A stretch of 64,000 nucleotides of DNA from Diphasiastrum complanatum (taxonomy: Eukaryota > Streptophyta > Lycopodiopsida > Lycopodiales > Lycopodiaceae), in NCBI GenBank assembly GCA_029204225.1, contig CM055107.1, forward strand, positions 42,592,007-42,656,006. Direction: 5' to 3'. Position 1 is the stretch's first letter, and every line of letters begins with the position of its first letter. A program made the position numbers and the translations under genes. Below the pieces are notes generated by a model. It was not told the DNA's origin and made no database searches. It worked only from the letters and a program-made list of their open reading frames with translations. Positions 1-12,655 of this stretch are shown here, in pieces.

Positions 1-3000
1 CAACTAACTTGATACAACTTCATGTTAGAATGATATCATCAACATAAATAAGAAGAATGACTATATTTTTATCAAAAAATTTGACATATAAGGAAGGATC
101 ATAGCTACTAAGATTAAATCCTAGTGACTCAAGAAAGGTGTTAAGTTGAGAATACCGTGATCTTGGAGCTTGCTTTAGTCCATATAAACTTTTGAAGAGC
201 AAGCAAACTTTGTCTTTGTCATGGATAAACCCAATAGGTTGATCCATATATCTCTTCTTCTAGATATCCATTTAGAAATGCATTAGAGACATCTAGTTGA
301 AGAACTTGCCAATTGAAAAAACAAGCAACAAAAATTATGATTCTGATTGATACCATCTTTGCAACTGGAGCAAAAGTCTCCTCATAATCAAGTCCATAAA
401 CTTGAGCAAAACCTTTAGCACAAAGTCTAGCCTTGTACTTGTTGATTGTGCCATCTTGATTATACTTGACTCGAAAAACCCACTTGCAACCAATGGTGTG
501 CTTGTTGAATAGAAGATCCACAAGCTCCCATGTCTTATTGGCCATCAAAGCATCATATTCCTCCTTCATGGCAAGGTACAATTCCTTCGAGTTTAGTGCA
601 TCATATACATCCTTTGGCTCCTCGTGAGAAATAAAATAAGCACAATTAGTGGAGTTGATTTCCACTTGCTTGCCTCTATCTTCATAGGTAAGCCTCCTAG
701 GCTCGGATCTTTCTCTTTGAGATCTCCTCGGTGAAAAGATTCGAGGTGACTCCTCCTCAATTCTTAGCCCCATCTCTCCATGATAGTCTTCAAGGGTGAT
801 GATTGGAGTATCTTTGTGAGAATCTTTGAACTCGGCCTCCTCAAGAATGTATTTTTGATCCTCGTGGAATATAACATCCCTACTCTCAATTGTAATTGAG
901 GTAGAGGGAACATAGATTCTGTAAGCTTTCTTGTTGGATGCGTATCCAACCATGATCCCTTTAATACAGTTAGGATCATCTCTTTTCCTTGTTTCCAAGG
1001 GCACATGAACAAAGCAAGCACAACAAAAAACTCTAAGGTGATCTACCTTAGGTTTCTTCTTAAACAAGACTTCAAAAGATGATTTTCCAGCCAGTGCATT
1101 GTGAGGTAGTCTTTTGCACAAATAGTTTGCACAATTTATAGCTTCACCTCAATATTCAATAGGCAAAGAAGGTTCGACTCGAATTGCTTCAGCACATTCA
1201 CATAAAGATTTGTTTTTCCTCTCAGCAACTCCATTTTGAGATAGAGAATAAGCACAAGAAAACTCTCTCGCTATTCCTTCACCTTCACAGTATTCATGAA
1301 ACTTGTTGGAGATGTATTCACCTCCTCCATCACATCTTAAAGCTTTAACTTTAAAAGAAAACTGTTTCTCAACATAATCTTTGAAGATTAGGAGATGATA
1401 AAAAACCATAGCCTTTGAAGAAAGTAGATATAACCAAGTATATCCAGTAAAGTCATCAATAAAGGTGACAAAACATGTTGCACCACCAATACTTTTAGAA
1501 GAAGAAAAATGTACATCCGAGTGTATAAGCTCTAAAGGATGAGTAGTCTTTATAAAAGACTTTTGATATGGCTTTCTGTGTGATTTTGCAATATCACAAG
1601 CCTCACAAGGCTTGAAATCTTTGGAAAGAGATTCTGGAAGACCAATTGCCTTCACTTTCTTGACCATAGAGGACATAGATTTAAAGTTAGGATGCCCCAA
1701 CCTTATATGCCACAACTCCTCCTTAGATAACAAAGCAACTTCACAAAGGTTTGCATTCTCATAAGAATTCAACTTAAAAATTCCACCACATCTAGATCCA
1801 TCAGCTAGGATCTCATCATTTTTCTTGATAAAGCAAGTATTGGAGTTGAACTTTACATCACAACCATTATCAAGCAACTTTCCCACACTAATCAAGTTCT
1901 TTGTAAGTTTTGGAATGAAAAGAACATTAGAAAGTGCAAGAACTTTTGAAGAAGCAAGTTTCAATGGAATGTTGCCAATTTCTTCTATAGAGCACTCATG
2001 ATCATTAGCAGTGTAAATAGATCTCTTAAGTCCTTTGTAAGGTACAATTGAGTCAAAAGACTCCTTTGAACAACACATATGTGAAGAAGCTCCACTATAT
2101 ATGTACCAAGCTCCATCTTTCTTGAAAGGTGATGAAGAAAAACTGGACACCATAAGTGAACCTTCTCCATCACTTGCAACAGAATCTTCTTCAATCTCTT
2201 TGGGGAGATTAGCTTGCTTGAGTTGGTTTTTCTTCTTAAAGCAATTAGAGGCATAGTGCCCCTTCTTGCCACAAAAAAAACACTTAACTTTCTTCTTCTT
2301 GGTCTTTGAAGTAGAAGAATGAGATGAATCATCCTCTTCACCATCTTTGTCTCGATCTTTGGCTTTGTCTTTGTTGGATGCTTGAGAGAATTGGTTCTTA
2401 CTCCTTCCTTTATGCTTGTCTTTGACAAAGAGGGCTTTGTCACTTCTACCATGCTCGAGTTTGTTCATCATGGACAATTTATAGCTTTGCCTAGATTTTT
2501 CATAAATAAGAATTCGTTGGAGAGTTTATAGATTAGGCAACTCCTCCTTAATGGCAAAAGACTGAACAAGATTATCATAGTCATCTCTCAAGCCATTTAA
2601 AATGACTTGAACTAGCTCTTCTTGTTTAATAGAAATACCAACACAGGAAAGCTCTCTATGTAGATCTTTAACTCTCAGAACATAGTTTGATGCACTCTCT
2701 TCACTTCTTTGGAAACTTTGGAAAATCTGATTCCTAAGAGTGAGTATTCTAGAAGTATTCTTTGCTTCATAGATGGACTTAAGTGCATCCCAAGCTTCTT
2801 TGGTTGTAGTGCAAGATCCTATCTCTCTCAGAATTTCATTAGATATATTCATCTTAATGAAATGTAGTGCCATTCTAGCTCTCTTCCTATACTTAGGAAT
2901 TTCAGCATGTGCTTGAGGCTCCTCCTCAACACCAAGCACAATGTCCATAACATCCTGGAGTATCAAAATAGACTCCATTCCTTAACTTCCAAATTGAGTA

Positions 3001-3057
3001 ATTAGAAGTGTTTAGTCTTTCATTTGCTTCTAGAAGATATCCTCCCAGAGGTGACAT
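1..3057 (-). pseudogene. Ty1/copia gag-pol pseudogene (element A), truncated by window edge
   Basis: A copia polyprotein read right to left. Order: gag from an ATG at 3057; a CCHC zinc knuckle (CFFCGKKGHYASNC) near 2250; protease near 2100; integrase with the H/H-C/C domain near 1700 and the D,D,E core to about 1210; and RT up to the YVDD box at about 30-20, after which the window ends. Breaks: a 1-nt insertion near 2980 shifts the gag start out of frame. In-frame stops occur at about 2527, 1147 and 20. A 2-nt loss near 235 shifts the frame just before the end of RT. The protease reads IYSGASSHM, so the catalytic Asp of the D-S-G motif is Tyr. Gag, PR and INT from 2978 to 219 share one frame apart from the stops, so decay is moderate. 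Closest relatives in the window are elements H and G. Not functional. Confidence 0.93.
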
Positions 3058-4116
3058 TTTGATGAAGACTTCTTAGTTATTGGACTGCAATATGTTTGAG
3101 CTTGTTCCAATCAGACTTAAAATTGCTGCTCTCTTTCACTATAGGTATTTTCAAGGATGTACTACCTTCCTATGTGAAACACTTGCAACTATATTTGAGA
3201 TGGATCTCAAATATTCCAAAGACAAGTTATCTAGATCAGACACACAAAGTGGACTGAGACACTTTGGCTAGTTTGAATCCTACTTTTGGCACGTGTGAAA
3301 TGTATCAAAAGAAAACACTATTGACACTCAGAAGGCTCAAAGGGTGTTCAATTACTTCAAACTTAGTCATGATCTTCAGTTTCTTGTGTAGGATGCTCAA
3401 AACAATGGATTCAGAACAAAGTAAGATTGAATCAAATCAAAATGTTGTCACTTGGATTTTGGACCTGTCCGTATCCTCTTTAAGAGCTTACAAGTCTTGA
3501 TAGACACATCAAATTGATTTGGTTTTAATTTTTATGAAAAGTACAAATCATAAGCTTTCCATCAAGCTATAATGCAACTATCTTTGGATCTACAAGCAAG
3601 GAGATTGAAGGAACTGAAAATCTCTTATTTTTCACACGTGCGGAATTCCAAAATTTCGTACTACCACTATTCAGGTCTGAAAATTCAGTTCCAATCCGAT
3701 TTGATCCAAATAGACTTCAGAGAAAGGTGAGGAAAAGTACAAAACTACTTTTTTGCTTGAATTAGCTCTCAATTTCTTGTACAATCAGAAATGTTAGCAT
3801 GCAAAGCTCAATTTGGCTCTGAACATGCCCACTCAAACATTGTTATTTAAGTGTTAAAACTAGGACGATAGGTTTTTTTTGGCTCAACTTTGATACAAGC
3901 CTACAAATTTAAAAGTAGTAGGTTTTTTAGTAGGTTAAAAAAAAGATTTTTTGCAAGCATTGATTTTCACCCGCTTTTATCCAATTACAAAGAGAACTAG
4001 CTAAATAGCAACTTAGGGCTCATAAAAGATCGGCCCACTGTCTAGAAAGCTAGAAAGAGAAAGTTGTCATCAAATATGGCAAGTCACCGTCATATTCTGA
4101 CAAAATTTCCAGATTT
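3058..4116 (-). other. Untranslated leader of element A
   Basis: Between the gag start of element A and its probable 5' LTR lies about 1.06 kb with no long reading frame. It has two CACGTG motifs (3290-3295, 3635-3640), as do the leaders and LTRs of the related elements here. No clean initiator-Met primer site was found next to the LTR edge, so either the site has decayed or the LTR edge is placed slightly wrong. Confidence 0.5.
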
Positions 4117-4875
4117 CACACGTGTGGGGAATGTCCACAATATGATGGATCTAATTAAGCTTTGTGATTAGCACAATAACCTGATTCTAGATTGATTAAC
4201 AAGATCTAGTTCAGAAGATATGGCTTAATCACAATTTAGCATGCTAAGTATCAGAATATGATAGCAATAAATAAATAACGAGCAAAAGTACAAGATATCA
4301 GTGTATTAGCATTAGCCTCAACACGAGTTAGAGAGAGAAAGATAGAGAGATAACAAGCAAAAATTGTGTGGATCCAAAATGACATGAGATAGCTCAAAGC
4401 TTTGGTTCTTCATCACAAAATATGAGGAGAGCTACACATATTTATGGAGTTTGAGGTAGCTCGAGGTAGAACCACATCCATCCATCATTTATGACATCTA
4501 AAGTGAAAACTAGAATTTGTGACATTTGTCACTTCTGATGCATGAAACCCTACCAACTTTTTCCAAGTGTGCTAGTTCTAACTAGAAATGTACAAATCAT
4601 CATGCATGTGTCCATTATGTCACTATGGATCACTTACAATTAATGCATGTGAATTGCCACGAGTATCTACAAGCATAATTTTGCTAATTCTATGTCTACA
4701 AACTATATGCAAGTTGTACTCATCATTGTAGATGTTACATATCCATGTAGCTCGAGTTCTATCTAGGCCAAACTTGACATTTTGCATTTATGAACAACAC
4801 ACTTGCATGGTACAATATTTGTAGCAAGCCTATAGTCAAGATGTATTATTTTTTCATTTCAACAATTCTTAAACA
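4117..4875 (-). repeat. Probable degenerate 5' LTR of element A
   Basis: On the minus strand this segment starts TGTTTAAGAATTG and ends in a stretch around CACACGTGTGAAATCT. That parallels the LTR of element H, which starts TGTGAAGAATTG and ends CACACGTGTGAAATTC before its primer site. A CT-rich run followed by a short conserved stretch lies mid-LTR in both. The right edge abuts a purine-rich tract (about 4904-4917) that follows the RNase H tail of element B, so this LTR could instead be the 3' LTR of B. Boundaries are good to roughly 20 bp. Confidence 0.5.
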
Positions 4876-5056
4876 TTAATTATTGTTATTTCAACTCTCT
4901 CCCTCAATAGTTAATGTCCTTTACTCAACAATAAGCAAATTATTCATGGAACATGTCTCTATGATAGCATAGTCCTTTCCAACTAAAAAAGTAGAGTATA
5001 TTTCATAAGGATGATACAAGCAAGACAAAATACTTGTCTAATAACTTACATAGTAT

Positions 5057-5890
5057 TCAGGATATTGATTCAGTGCCAAGCTTTAGTCTACAATCTTCAA
5101 AAACTTTCATGCTTAGCGACTTCATAAAACCATCAGCAACTTGTATAGCAGTAGCACAATGAATCACATCTGTATCTTTTGAACAAAGCTTCTCACGTAT
5201 AAAATCATACTTTACTTCTATATGTTTTGTCTGAGCATGAAACACACATTTTTAGCTAGTTGGATTCCACTTTGACTATCACTTTGGCTTGTCTTACCCC
5301 GATTTCCTTGAGTAGCTCTCATAGCAAAACCACTTCTTGTGTAGAAAAACATAAGGCTTTATATTCGACTTTTGTAGTAGAAAGAGATATAGTATCCTAC
5401 TTTTGCTTAACCAAGAAAAACAACCATTTCCAACATCAAAAGCATAGCCAGTGGTAGATCTTCTATCATCTATACTGCCATCCTAGTCAAGATCTACATG
5501 CCTCTCAAATTAGGTAAATCAAATCATCTTGAGTATGCTAGACCAAAATGAGGTGTGCCTTTCACATACCTTAGAATGCGTTTAGCTACTTTCCAATGCT
5601 CCAAGATAGGTGATGCCATAAATTGACTCACAAGACTCACATCATAACAAATGTCTGGTCTAGTAGGGGTAAGGTATATGAGAAGTTGGCGATACAATGT
5701 GTAATCAATACGACCACTCTCATCAAGACATGACAATTTCTTATTGACTTCACTAGGCAAGGTCAATGGCTTACAATCAGACTTATGGAATCTCTCTAAG
5801 ACCTCTTGAGCATATTTTGCTTGTGAAAGCTTAATAGTGTCTGTGCTTTACCATACTTCTATGCCTAGACAATAATATTGGCTTCTTCTC
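5057..5890 (-). pseudogene. Ty1/copia RT C-terminus and RNase H remnant (element B)
   Basis: Read on the minus strand, the segment starts with the RT end (LGIEVW, then a stop) near 5885. It passes the TRPDICYDVSLVSQFM block at about 5640-5680 and a degenerate RNase H middle (5250-5520, several stops). It ends in the RNase H tail with HIEVKYDFIRE at about 5200 and VADGFMKSLS, where this tail usually reads ADIFTK. A purine tract suited to plus-strand priming follows at 4904-4917. The RT sequence differs from the A/D/G/H group, so this is a separate copia family. The 5' part of the element is missing. Confidence 0.85.
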
Positions 5891-6097
5891 TTTCTGCTCC
5901 CCTGAACAGGGTTCTGGCTGAAAGCCCAGATTTGGCGAAGACAAAGTCTTAACTTGATTTAATAGTACTTCCATATGTTGATCCCTCAAACTGTTTCGAT
6001 TGTTCATTTCATTAAGTGCTTGACTTAATTATTGGAAAATCTATAAATAGGTAGGCGTAGGTACCGCACCCTCAAGACTTGCATTATCATCTGCCAT
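5885..6097 (-). pseudogene. Possible gag N-terminal fragment
   Basis: From an ATG at 6097 (minus) the frame reads MADDNASLEGAVPTPTYL, then stops at about 6042. The same frame continues as LSQALNEMNNRNSLRDQHM and a mostly polar, helix-prone stretch to about 5890, where it joins element B. The short acidic start followed by a helical stretch resembles plant LTR-retrotransposon gag starts, but no zinc knuckle is present and I cannot assign a family. Confidence 0.3.
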
Positions 6098-7517
6098 TAT
6101 TCATTCTCTGAAACAAAAAATAGCTTAATTAGTTGACAAATTTCAAATCTTTAACTTTAAAAGTGAAAATAATTAAAGACTCTTATCCAACTGATTTCAC
6201 TCAGTAGGTCATTCACTTTTTCTAAGCTTTCTCCATTTAATCAATATCAAACTGATTTAGAACAATGTCGAGCTTTTACGGATCAATGGAAAAAATTTAT
6301 TAAACGAGAAAAATTTTAAAATCCGTTCATTATGGACCAAACTATGAAAATTGGTAAAAGCATCGATCAATTAGTTTCACATGTGCCATCCCATCATGAA
6401 CTGATTTCAAAGTATCCAACATGCATCAAACTTGACATGCATTGATTTTTCCAAAAAATCAAATTTTTTTGGTAAATTGCCTAGTAATTGGGAAATCAGC
6501 TATTTCAGTAGATTTTTCAAAAATAGCATCCATGCATGAAATTACTCAGATCAACCTACTGTACCACCCACCAGCACCCTCATCCAAACATTTTAAAAAC
6601 TAGAAAAGTACTGTACAATTCCACATGCATGCACGCAATCAGAACATTTTGAAAAAATTTCAAATTTTAGTCTAAAAATTGCCAAACTTCCGACGACCAT
6701 AAATTTTGCTACAAAACTTCGATTTGGGCGTTGTAAAGCATAGTACAGAGGGAGAGGAGGTTGGAAAGAGACTTACCATGTCACCCTACCATGTAGGCTT
6801 CACAGGTGCAAGATGTAACAGATTGAAATTGTAGTAGGAGAGCACACTTTTTTATTAACAAAAGTCCTACTCCAGCCCAATATGCATCCAATCAGAGGTT
6901 ACAAGCACTCTTCTAAGGTTCATTAGAGAGGCATAGAGGCTTCCAACAGGATCCAACAAGCAATATCATGCAAAAATTGCATTTAAACAAACAAAATTTC
7001 AAGATAATGGTGCCTAAGCCCCCCAACCCCAATTGGGTGCATTATGGTTCAAATAAGAGGAAATATATCATATATTTCATCTTGTAAAAAGATACATCAG
7101 ATTCGGACCACCTATTGAGTGTTAATCAAGCTCAAAAATACACTATTTTTTGACTTTTTGAGACCCTTAATGGTGCCCAATCCTAACCAAACTTCTGAAA
7201 GCCTTAGGAAAACATCATTACACCTCTAAAAATGTGCATGAAAAATATTAGCCATGTATTTTATGAAAATCACCAATAACATTGAAAAAACCATTAAAAA
7301 AACCATGTGTTTTGACCATTTTTCAATCTTGTTTGCAATGTCTTGTGGATCAAATCCACATGCAAGTGAAATCAGGCCAGATCTATTGTAATTAAATTAT
7401 ATGAAAGCACTAAAAGTTCTAATTTTAGTCAATCATGGTCCATATAGCCCATTTTTAGCCCAAAAACCCCAATTTTTGGCTAAAAATCACTATCTAAGCC
7501 CCCTTTTGACTTTTCAA
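6098..7517. other. Non-coding stretch
   Basis: About 1.4 kb of AT-rich sequence with no supportable reading frame, LTR pair or RNA gene. Its right edge is an abrupt junction with copia integrase sequence at about 7518. It may be the leader or LTR of the gag-like fragment at its left, but no primer site was found. Confidence 0.5.
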
Positions 7518-10258
7518 TTATGATGATTCGCCATATACTTTATGGCACATGGAGACTATGCCATATGAATTCAATGACACTATATCAAACAAGCCATCAT
7601 GGAGAAATCACATGGGTGAACATCTCGAATACAATCAGTTTGATGACCTATGATGCATGTTTGAAGAGTAAGATGTCACACACTCCTTTTGTCAAGGACT
7701 CCTGCAGAACGACCAAGATTCTGGAGTTAGTGCAATCTAACATCTGTGGACCTTTCAATGTGATCTCAGTAGGAGACTCAAAATATTACATTACCTTTAT
7801 TGATGATTACAATAAATTTGCCAGAGTCTATTATATTCACAATAAATCAGAAGCATTTGACAAATTCACAGAGTATGTGAATTGGGCAGAAAGATGCACA
7901 AGTAATAAAGTGAAGCAGATCAAAACAAATCGAGGTGGAGAATACATCTCGAATCGATTCACTGACTTTTGCAATGATCGTGGTATCATTCACAGAAGAA
8001 CTGCATCTTACACACCGCAGCACAACGGTGTAGCAAAAAGAAAGAACAAGATGCTAATGGAAGTTGCCACATGCATGATGGCCTATTCGAAGGCTCCAAA
8101 AGTGTTGTGGGCTGAAGCAGCAGCTATAGTTGCTTACATTCAGAACAGGACAGGAAAGTCTGGTGTTCCTCACACGACACCACACAAATTATGGTGGGGT
8201 AGAAAATCCAATCTGACTCACATCCGTATCTTTGGTTGTGCAGCTTATGCACATGTTCATGATAAGCTTCAAAAGAGGCTTGATGAGAAAGTAGACCATG
8301 GATATCTTGTAGGATATGATGATAATTCATCATACTATAGAGTCTATATGTTAGAGACAAACACAGTGAAGACAGTCATAGATGTCAAATTTGATGAGAG
8401 TAGATCGATGGCCAACGATGATCCTGTCAGTTATGAAGTTCTTGAAAGACAGTACTATGATCTGCCAACTGTGACAAAGGGAGCAGAGGATGAACACTCA
8501 GACGAAGATGTTCGAGTCGCATCTCATTCGAGTGATGAATCAGACGAAGAAAGACTCGAGAGATAGCCTACTGCTACAGTACCTGTAAACCGAAATGGTT
8601 CCAGACCTAGCAGATCAGATAAAGGTAAAAGCACTGCAATTCCAAGAGGATCTCCTAGAAGACAAGAGAACGAAGAGCGCCAGCAAGATATGTGCATGCA
8701 ACTCAACTTCTACATCAGAGGAATTATGTGGATTCAGTCATGAACCACAGACATTCGAGGAAGCAATTGAATGTCCAGAGAAGGACAAATGGATCTAAGC
8801 CATGAATGAGAAAATGAAATCCATGAAGAAGAACCAGGTATGGACATTGCAGCCATTACTAGATAAGCGAAAGACTGTAAAATGCAAGTGGGTATACAAG
8901 CTGAAGTATGGACCAGATGGAAATGTCTCAAAGTATACAGCAAGACTTGTGGCAAAGGGATTTTCTCAGAGATATGGTATTGACTATTCTGAGACCTTCT
9001 CTCCTGTCATGAAACATTCGTCCCTACATTTACTATTTGCATATGTAGGTACCTATGACCTCATGATTCACATTGTGGACGAGACGACAACCTTCTTGCA
9101 TGGTGAGTTAGATGAAGAAGTCTACATGAATCAGCCCCCAGGCTATATCTTGAATTCACTTCCTACTTATGCATGTAGAATGCATAGGAGTATTTACAGT
9201 CTGAAGCAGTCAGCATGACAATGGTACAAGAAGAAAGATCAAGCCATGAAATCCTTAGGATTCAAGCCACTAATGGTTGATTCCAATGTCCATGTAAGAA
9301 TTACAAATGGGAAGATCATCATTGTAGTTGTGTATGTGGACAATACTTTGATACTCTGCAAGAGTGAGAAGCTTATTGCTAAAGTGAAGTATGATATCTC
9401 AAAAAATTTCGAGATTGCAGATCTGGGAGAAGCCAAATGTTATCTTGGCTTACAGATTGACAGGGACTACGAGGGAGGTAAATTTTACCTTCATCAGTCC
9501 AGATATACCCAGAAAATCTTAGAAGATTTCGGGATGCTGAATTGCAAATGAGCGAATACTCCAATGCTTGCAGGAACATTCTTGACGAATGAAAATTGTT
9601 TGAGGACTGAAGAAGAAAGAAAATTGATGCAGCTTACACCATACAGGAAGCTGATCGGATCGTTGATGTACCTTGCAGATAACACACGTCCTGACATTGC
9701 TTATGTCATGTTCAAGATGAGCCAATTCTGTACAAATCCAAGTTTGACTCATTGGAAGACTACAAAACGAATTTTGCAATATCTTCAATCACGTTAGGAG
9801 CAGCAATTCTCTGGGTCAACAAGAAGCAGACCATTGTGGCTCAATCATCCTACAAAGCAGAGTACGTAGCAGCAGTGAAGATGGCCGACGAAAAAATTTG
9901 ACTCAAACAGTTCCTTGATGAACTAGGTGAAACGAGAAATGAATCTCTGGTTTTGTAGATGGATAACACATCTGCAATACATCTAACAAAAGACCATGTG
10001 TTTAACTCAATGATGAAACACATTGCGATCAAGTACCACTTGATAAGAGATATGATCGGTAAGAAGATGTTGCAGGCTACTTTCATTGGAACGAAGGAGA
10101 TGCTAGCTAAGATTTTCACAATGGCCTTAGACAAAGGTCTGTTCGAGAAACAGAGGAGCAATTTTGGAGTCGTCAAGCTATCATGCTTTGAGAGGGAGCT
10201 GAAAAAACAAAATGTTTCTATTGCCAAAGCTTTGCTAGCTTTCCACCATGATTTTTGA
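7518..10258 (+). pseudogene. Ty1/copia integrase-RT-RNase H pseudogene, 5' truncated
   Basis: The left end is cut inside the pre-integrase domain. Order: integrase core (FIDDYNKFARVYYIH near 7800, the second Asp changed in TNRGGEY near 7930, then HNGVAKRKN near 8025); a polar linker; RT from about 8800 (KCKWVYKLKYGPDGN) to 9790; and the RNase H tail 9800-10258. Stops interrupt at 8564, 8796, 9216, 9549 and 9795. The RT box reads YVDN instead of YVDD, so a metal-binding Asp is lost. The first part of RNase H (the SDSD region) is deleted at about 9794, and the later Glu motif reads SSYKAEY. A second copy of the same family at 13471-15775 overlaps this one over the integrase at high similarity. 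Followed directly by its 3' LTR. Confidence 0.92.
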
Positions 10259-10850
10259 TAGAAAAGACACACGAAACAAAAATGTTCGCAAACAATTTTG
10301 CGACACACAACACGAAATTGTTTTGCGACACAAAATCATTCGTGCTCCACAAAGGATCAAGAAGATTAGCCAAGTACCATGGGGTACAAGTATTTGATCA
10401 GATATCATGACATCAACAGAAGTACTCTAGAACATGGCTAATCTGCCACTCTTGTAATCCATGATTAGTTGTAGATGTTTAATCTTTTTGATTTGGAAGT
10501 TACACGACACGACACGGAAAAGTTCACGAACTATATACTTTTTGCTTGATGCATAAAACTGTAAGACGAAAATATACACAATACATGTCCGCCTGTGAGC
10601 GAGACAATTTTGTAAGAGGATCAGCAGATCCAAAAGTCTGCTAGTAAGCGAGACACTATTCATGCGAGAATTGTATTTCTCTCATGCCAATGCACTATGT
10701 GGATCTATCGCACAGTGTTTGGAATCAGAAGATCAATAGATAATATTGTAGTTGTTATGCGCATATTATCTTGAATGATTGTATGATCTCGAATGAATAT
10801 TTGTCTGTTACTATTCATGTATCTGATTCACTTGTTTATTCAATTCCTCA
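10200..10850 (+). repeat. 3' LTR of the 7518-10258 copia element
   Basis: It begins TGAAAAAACAAAATG immediately after a purine tract (GAGAGGGAG plus one base, ending at 10199) and ends near CAATTCCTCA. The segment at 12656-13408 begins TGAAGAAACAAAACG and shares many blocks with it: short GCGAGAC modules at about 10592 and 10640, a TAATC-GATTAGTT block, and a common tail. The end of the RNase H frame runs into the LTR. Confidence 0.75.
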
Positions 10851-11580
10851 CATTGGTTTGATTTTGTTGAACGCTATATTAAATTATAACGTAGATCAGC
10901 AGTGTTTGTCTACATTCTGGAGGATTGTAGGAATGATATAGCCGACAGTGACCAGCAATCATATCTGAATTCCACACGAACTGATTTTGTTCGTGAATGT
11001 TTTTGTTTCGTTTTACTTCGCGATCACTTGGCTTTCAGCATAAATCAATTTTAGAGCTCACTCAAGTTTCGTTTTGCTTCGCTTCATTTCGTCTTGTTTT
11101 GTTTTGTTTTGTTTCATTTCGTTATAAAGCCTGATTGATCTTTTTTGTGAATTCTTCTCTTTCGTCTAGTTTCGTTTCTTTTCATTTCGTTGCAGGGCTT
11201 GATTGGATCACGAATTCTTCTCGAGCATAAATTATTCGTGATCAGAATATTTTCACAAAATGTTTGTGAATCATTCGAGATACTCCTATCAGTTTGTTAC
11301 CAAAATTTTATTGGAATTTTGAAATTTGCACACTTTCCATCATTTCAAGCAAAGATTTTGAATTCTAGTTAAAAAATCACCAAAATCCATTGATTTCCAT
11401 CAATTTCTATGGAAAAAGTCCATAATCATGACTAATAATCTGAAAGTATGTCAAGATCAAAGAAGTAACGTACTTGGAGGTCAATTCCACCACCTGGAAG
11501 CAAAAAGCAAAGAGAATTACCAAAAAGCTGCAAAAAGCAAGAATCTTGATGCCACCTTCTGATTGATGTAATCATAGCTT
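10851..11580. other. Non-coding stretch rich in TTTCG and TTTTG runs
   Basis: No gene. From about 10970 to 11200 the plus strand is dominated by TTTCG, TTTTG and TTCGC words. On the minus strand these read as CGAAA/GCGAAG repeats like those opening the LTR-like segment at 25045. It may be an inverted fragment of a related LTR. The part nearest 11580 lies inside (downstream on the minus strand of) the primer site of element Q. Confidence 0.45.
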
Positions 11581-12028
11581 TGATACCATTATAAAGATCG
11601 CCAAGTGAAGATCTTTTCAAATCCTGTTAGCAACCAAAATGACACATGTGGGAGCAAAACCACCCAACCAACAAGAATTGGCTAGTCAAAACCCTAACCA
11701 CTTCACCCCCAAGCCAAGGTGACTGAATGCAAGAGAGGAGGGGATCCTGACTTTTGAAATCAGAAAATACAATGAGATTTGCGAGTTCCACCTGGTCATA
11801 TAATATCCATAAGCTAGAGAATATTCCCTCTAGGATCCCTTCATTCCTATCAAAAGCATTTGACCGCCTATTCTTGCACAAAAGCTATCACCATGCAAAA
11901 GTTCCATACGTCCAATTAGAGTATCTGGGCCCTCATAAGATTATTAATTACATTATTGACCAAAATCGGAATGATGTGGCATAACTAACAACCTTATACA
12001 TTGGAGTATCGGCTATTCATGTCATGAA
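11581..12028 (-). repeat. Orphan 5' LTR with primer site (element Q, minus strand)
   Basis: On the minus strand TGGTATCAAAGC lies at 11592-11581. It differs by one base from the initiator tRNA-Met primer site TGGTATCAGAGC. Upstream of it, 11593-12028 matches the LTR at 50050-50528 in several blocks: ACCACCCAACC/ACCGTCCAACC, the CCCCCAAGCCA block, ATTAGAGTATCTGGGCCCTC/AATAGAGTGTCTGGGTCCTC, and a tail near ATGTCATG. So Q is the 5' LTR of a relative of element I, with the interior lost or unrecognised. Confidence 0.6.
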
Positions 12029-12655
12029 TTTTTTTGAATCCCACTTACTAGACATGGACGTAACATTTGGAACCCAAGAAAGGCCAAGAGCTATGAAGGG
12101 TATGGAACAAACAGCCAAGGTGTAGGAGTAGAGAGTTATATTTACCATTCCCATGAATTTTGTAGGATTTACGATAGTTTTAATTCTCCAATCAAACATA
12201 TGTTGGAGGGTTTGTAGATCCCAAGGCAACCCTAACCCTAGTTAATAAGCGAGAGGGATTTGGCACCCTGCGTGTGTAAGTCCAACTCGATGATCACATA
12301 GTTATTTGATAATTAGAAAGTCAATAAAAGGACTTTAGGCCTTTTTGTGGGACTTTTAATGTTACAAGCCTAAATGTCAAGTTAGTGAATAAAGTTGGGT
12401 CTCCCACCAAAATTGGCTCAAATTCAAATTCAAATTGGTTCCCTCCAATTTTGAATGGTTCCCACTCTTTTTTCAGCTTGAATAGTTAGGGAGGTAGAAA
12501 TGGGCCAATAGGATTTTGAGGCCAAGGCCCTCCTCTCCACTATAAATAGGGGCAAATTCGAGTTTGCTACACATGTACATATCTTCATTTCAATAAAGCA
12601 GATTGGTTCTCTTGTAAAATGGATTTGTGAATGTCCTTGCTCTCTATCACTTTTC
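12029..12655 (+). other. Non-coding stretch with LTR-like promoter and poly(A) signals
   Basis: No reading frame. A good TATA box (CTATAAATAGG) lies at about 12539, and an AATAAAG signal follows about 55 bp later near 12592. That spacing is typical of an LTR R region. The segment abuts the LTR at 12656. It may be part of a further LTR, but no TG/CA ends or partner copy were found. A two-unit CCCTAA run at about 12228 is too short to call telomeric. Confidence 0.35.

Noticed and set aside
4876-5056. A shared LTR joining elements A and B into one element
   Set aside because: The RT/RNase H of B is of a different family from A, and A already has its pol; two elements meeting at one LTR is simpler, though ownership of the LTR stays uncertain.
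12226-12242. CCCTAACCCTA run, telomere-like
   Set aside because: Barely two units; expected by chance in AT-rich DNA and not tandem beyond that.
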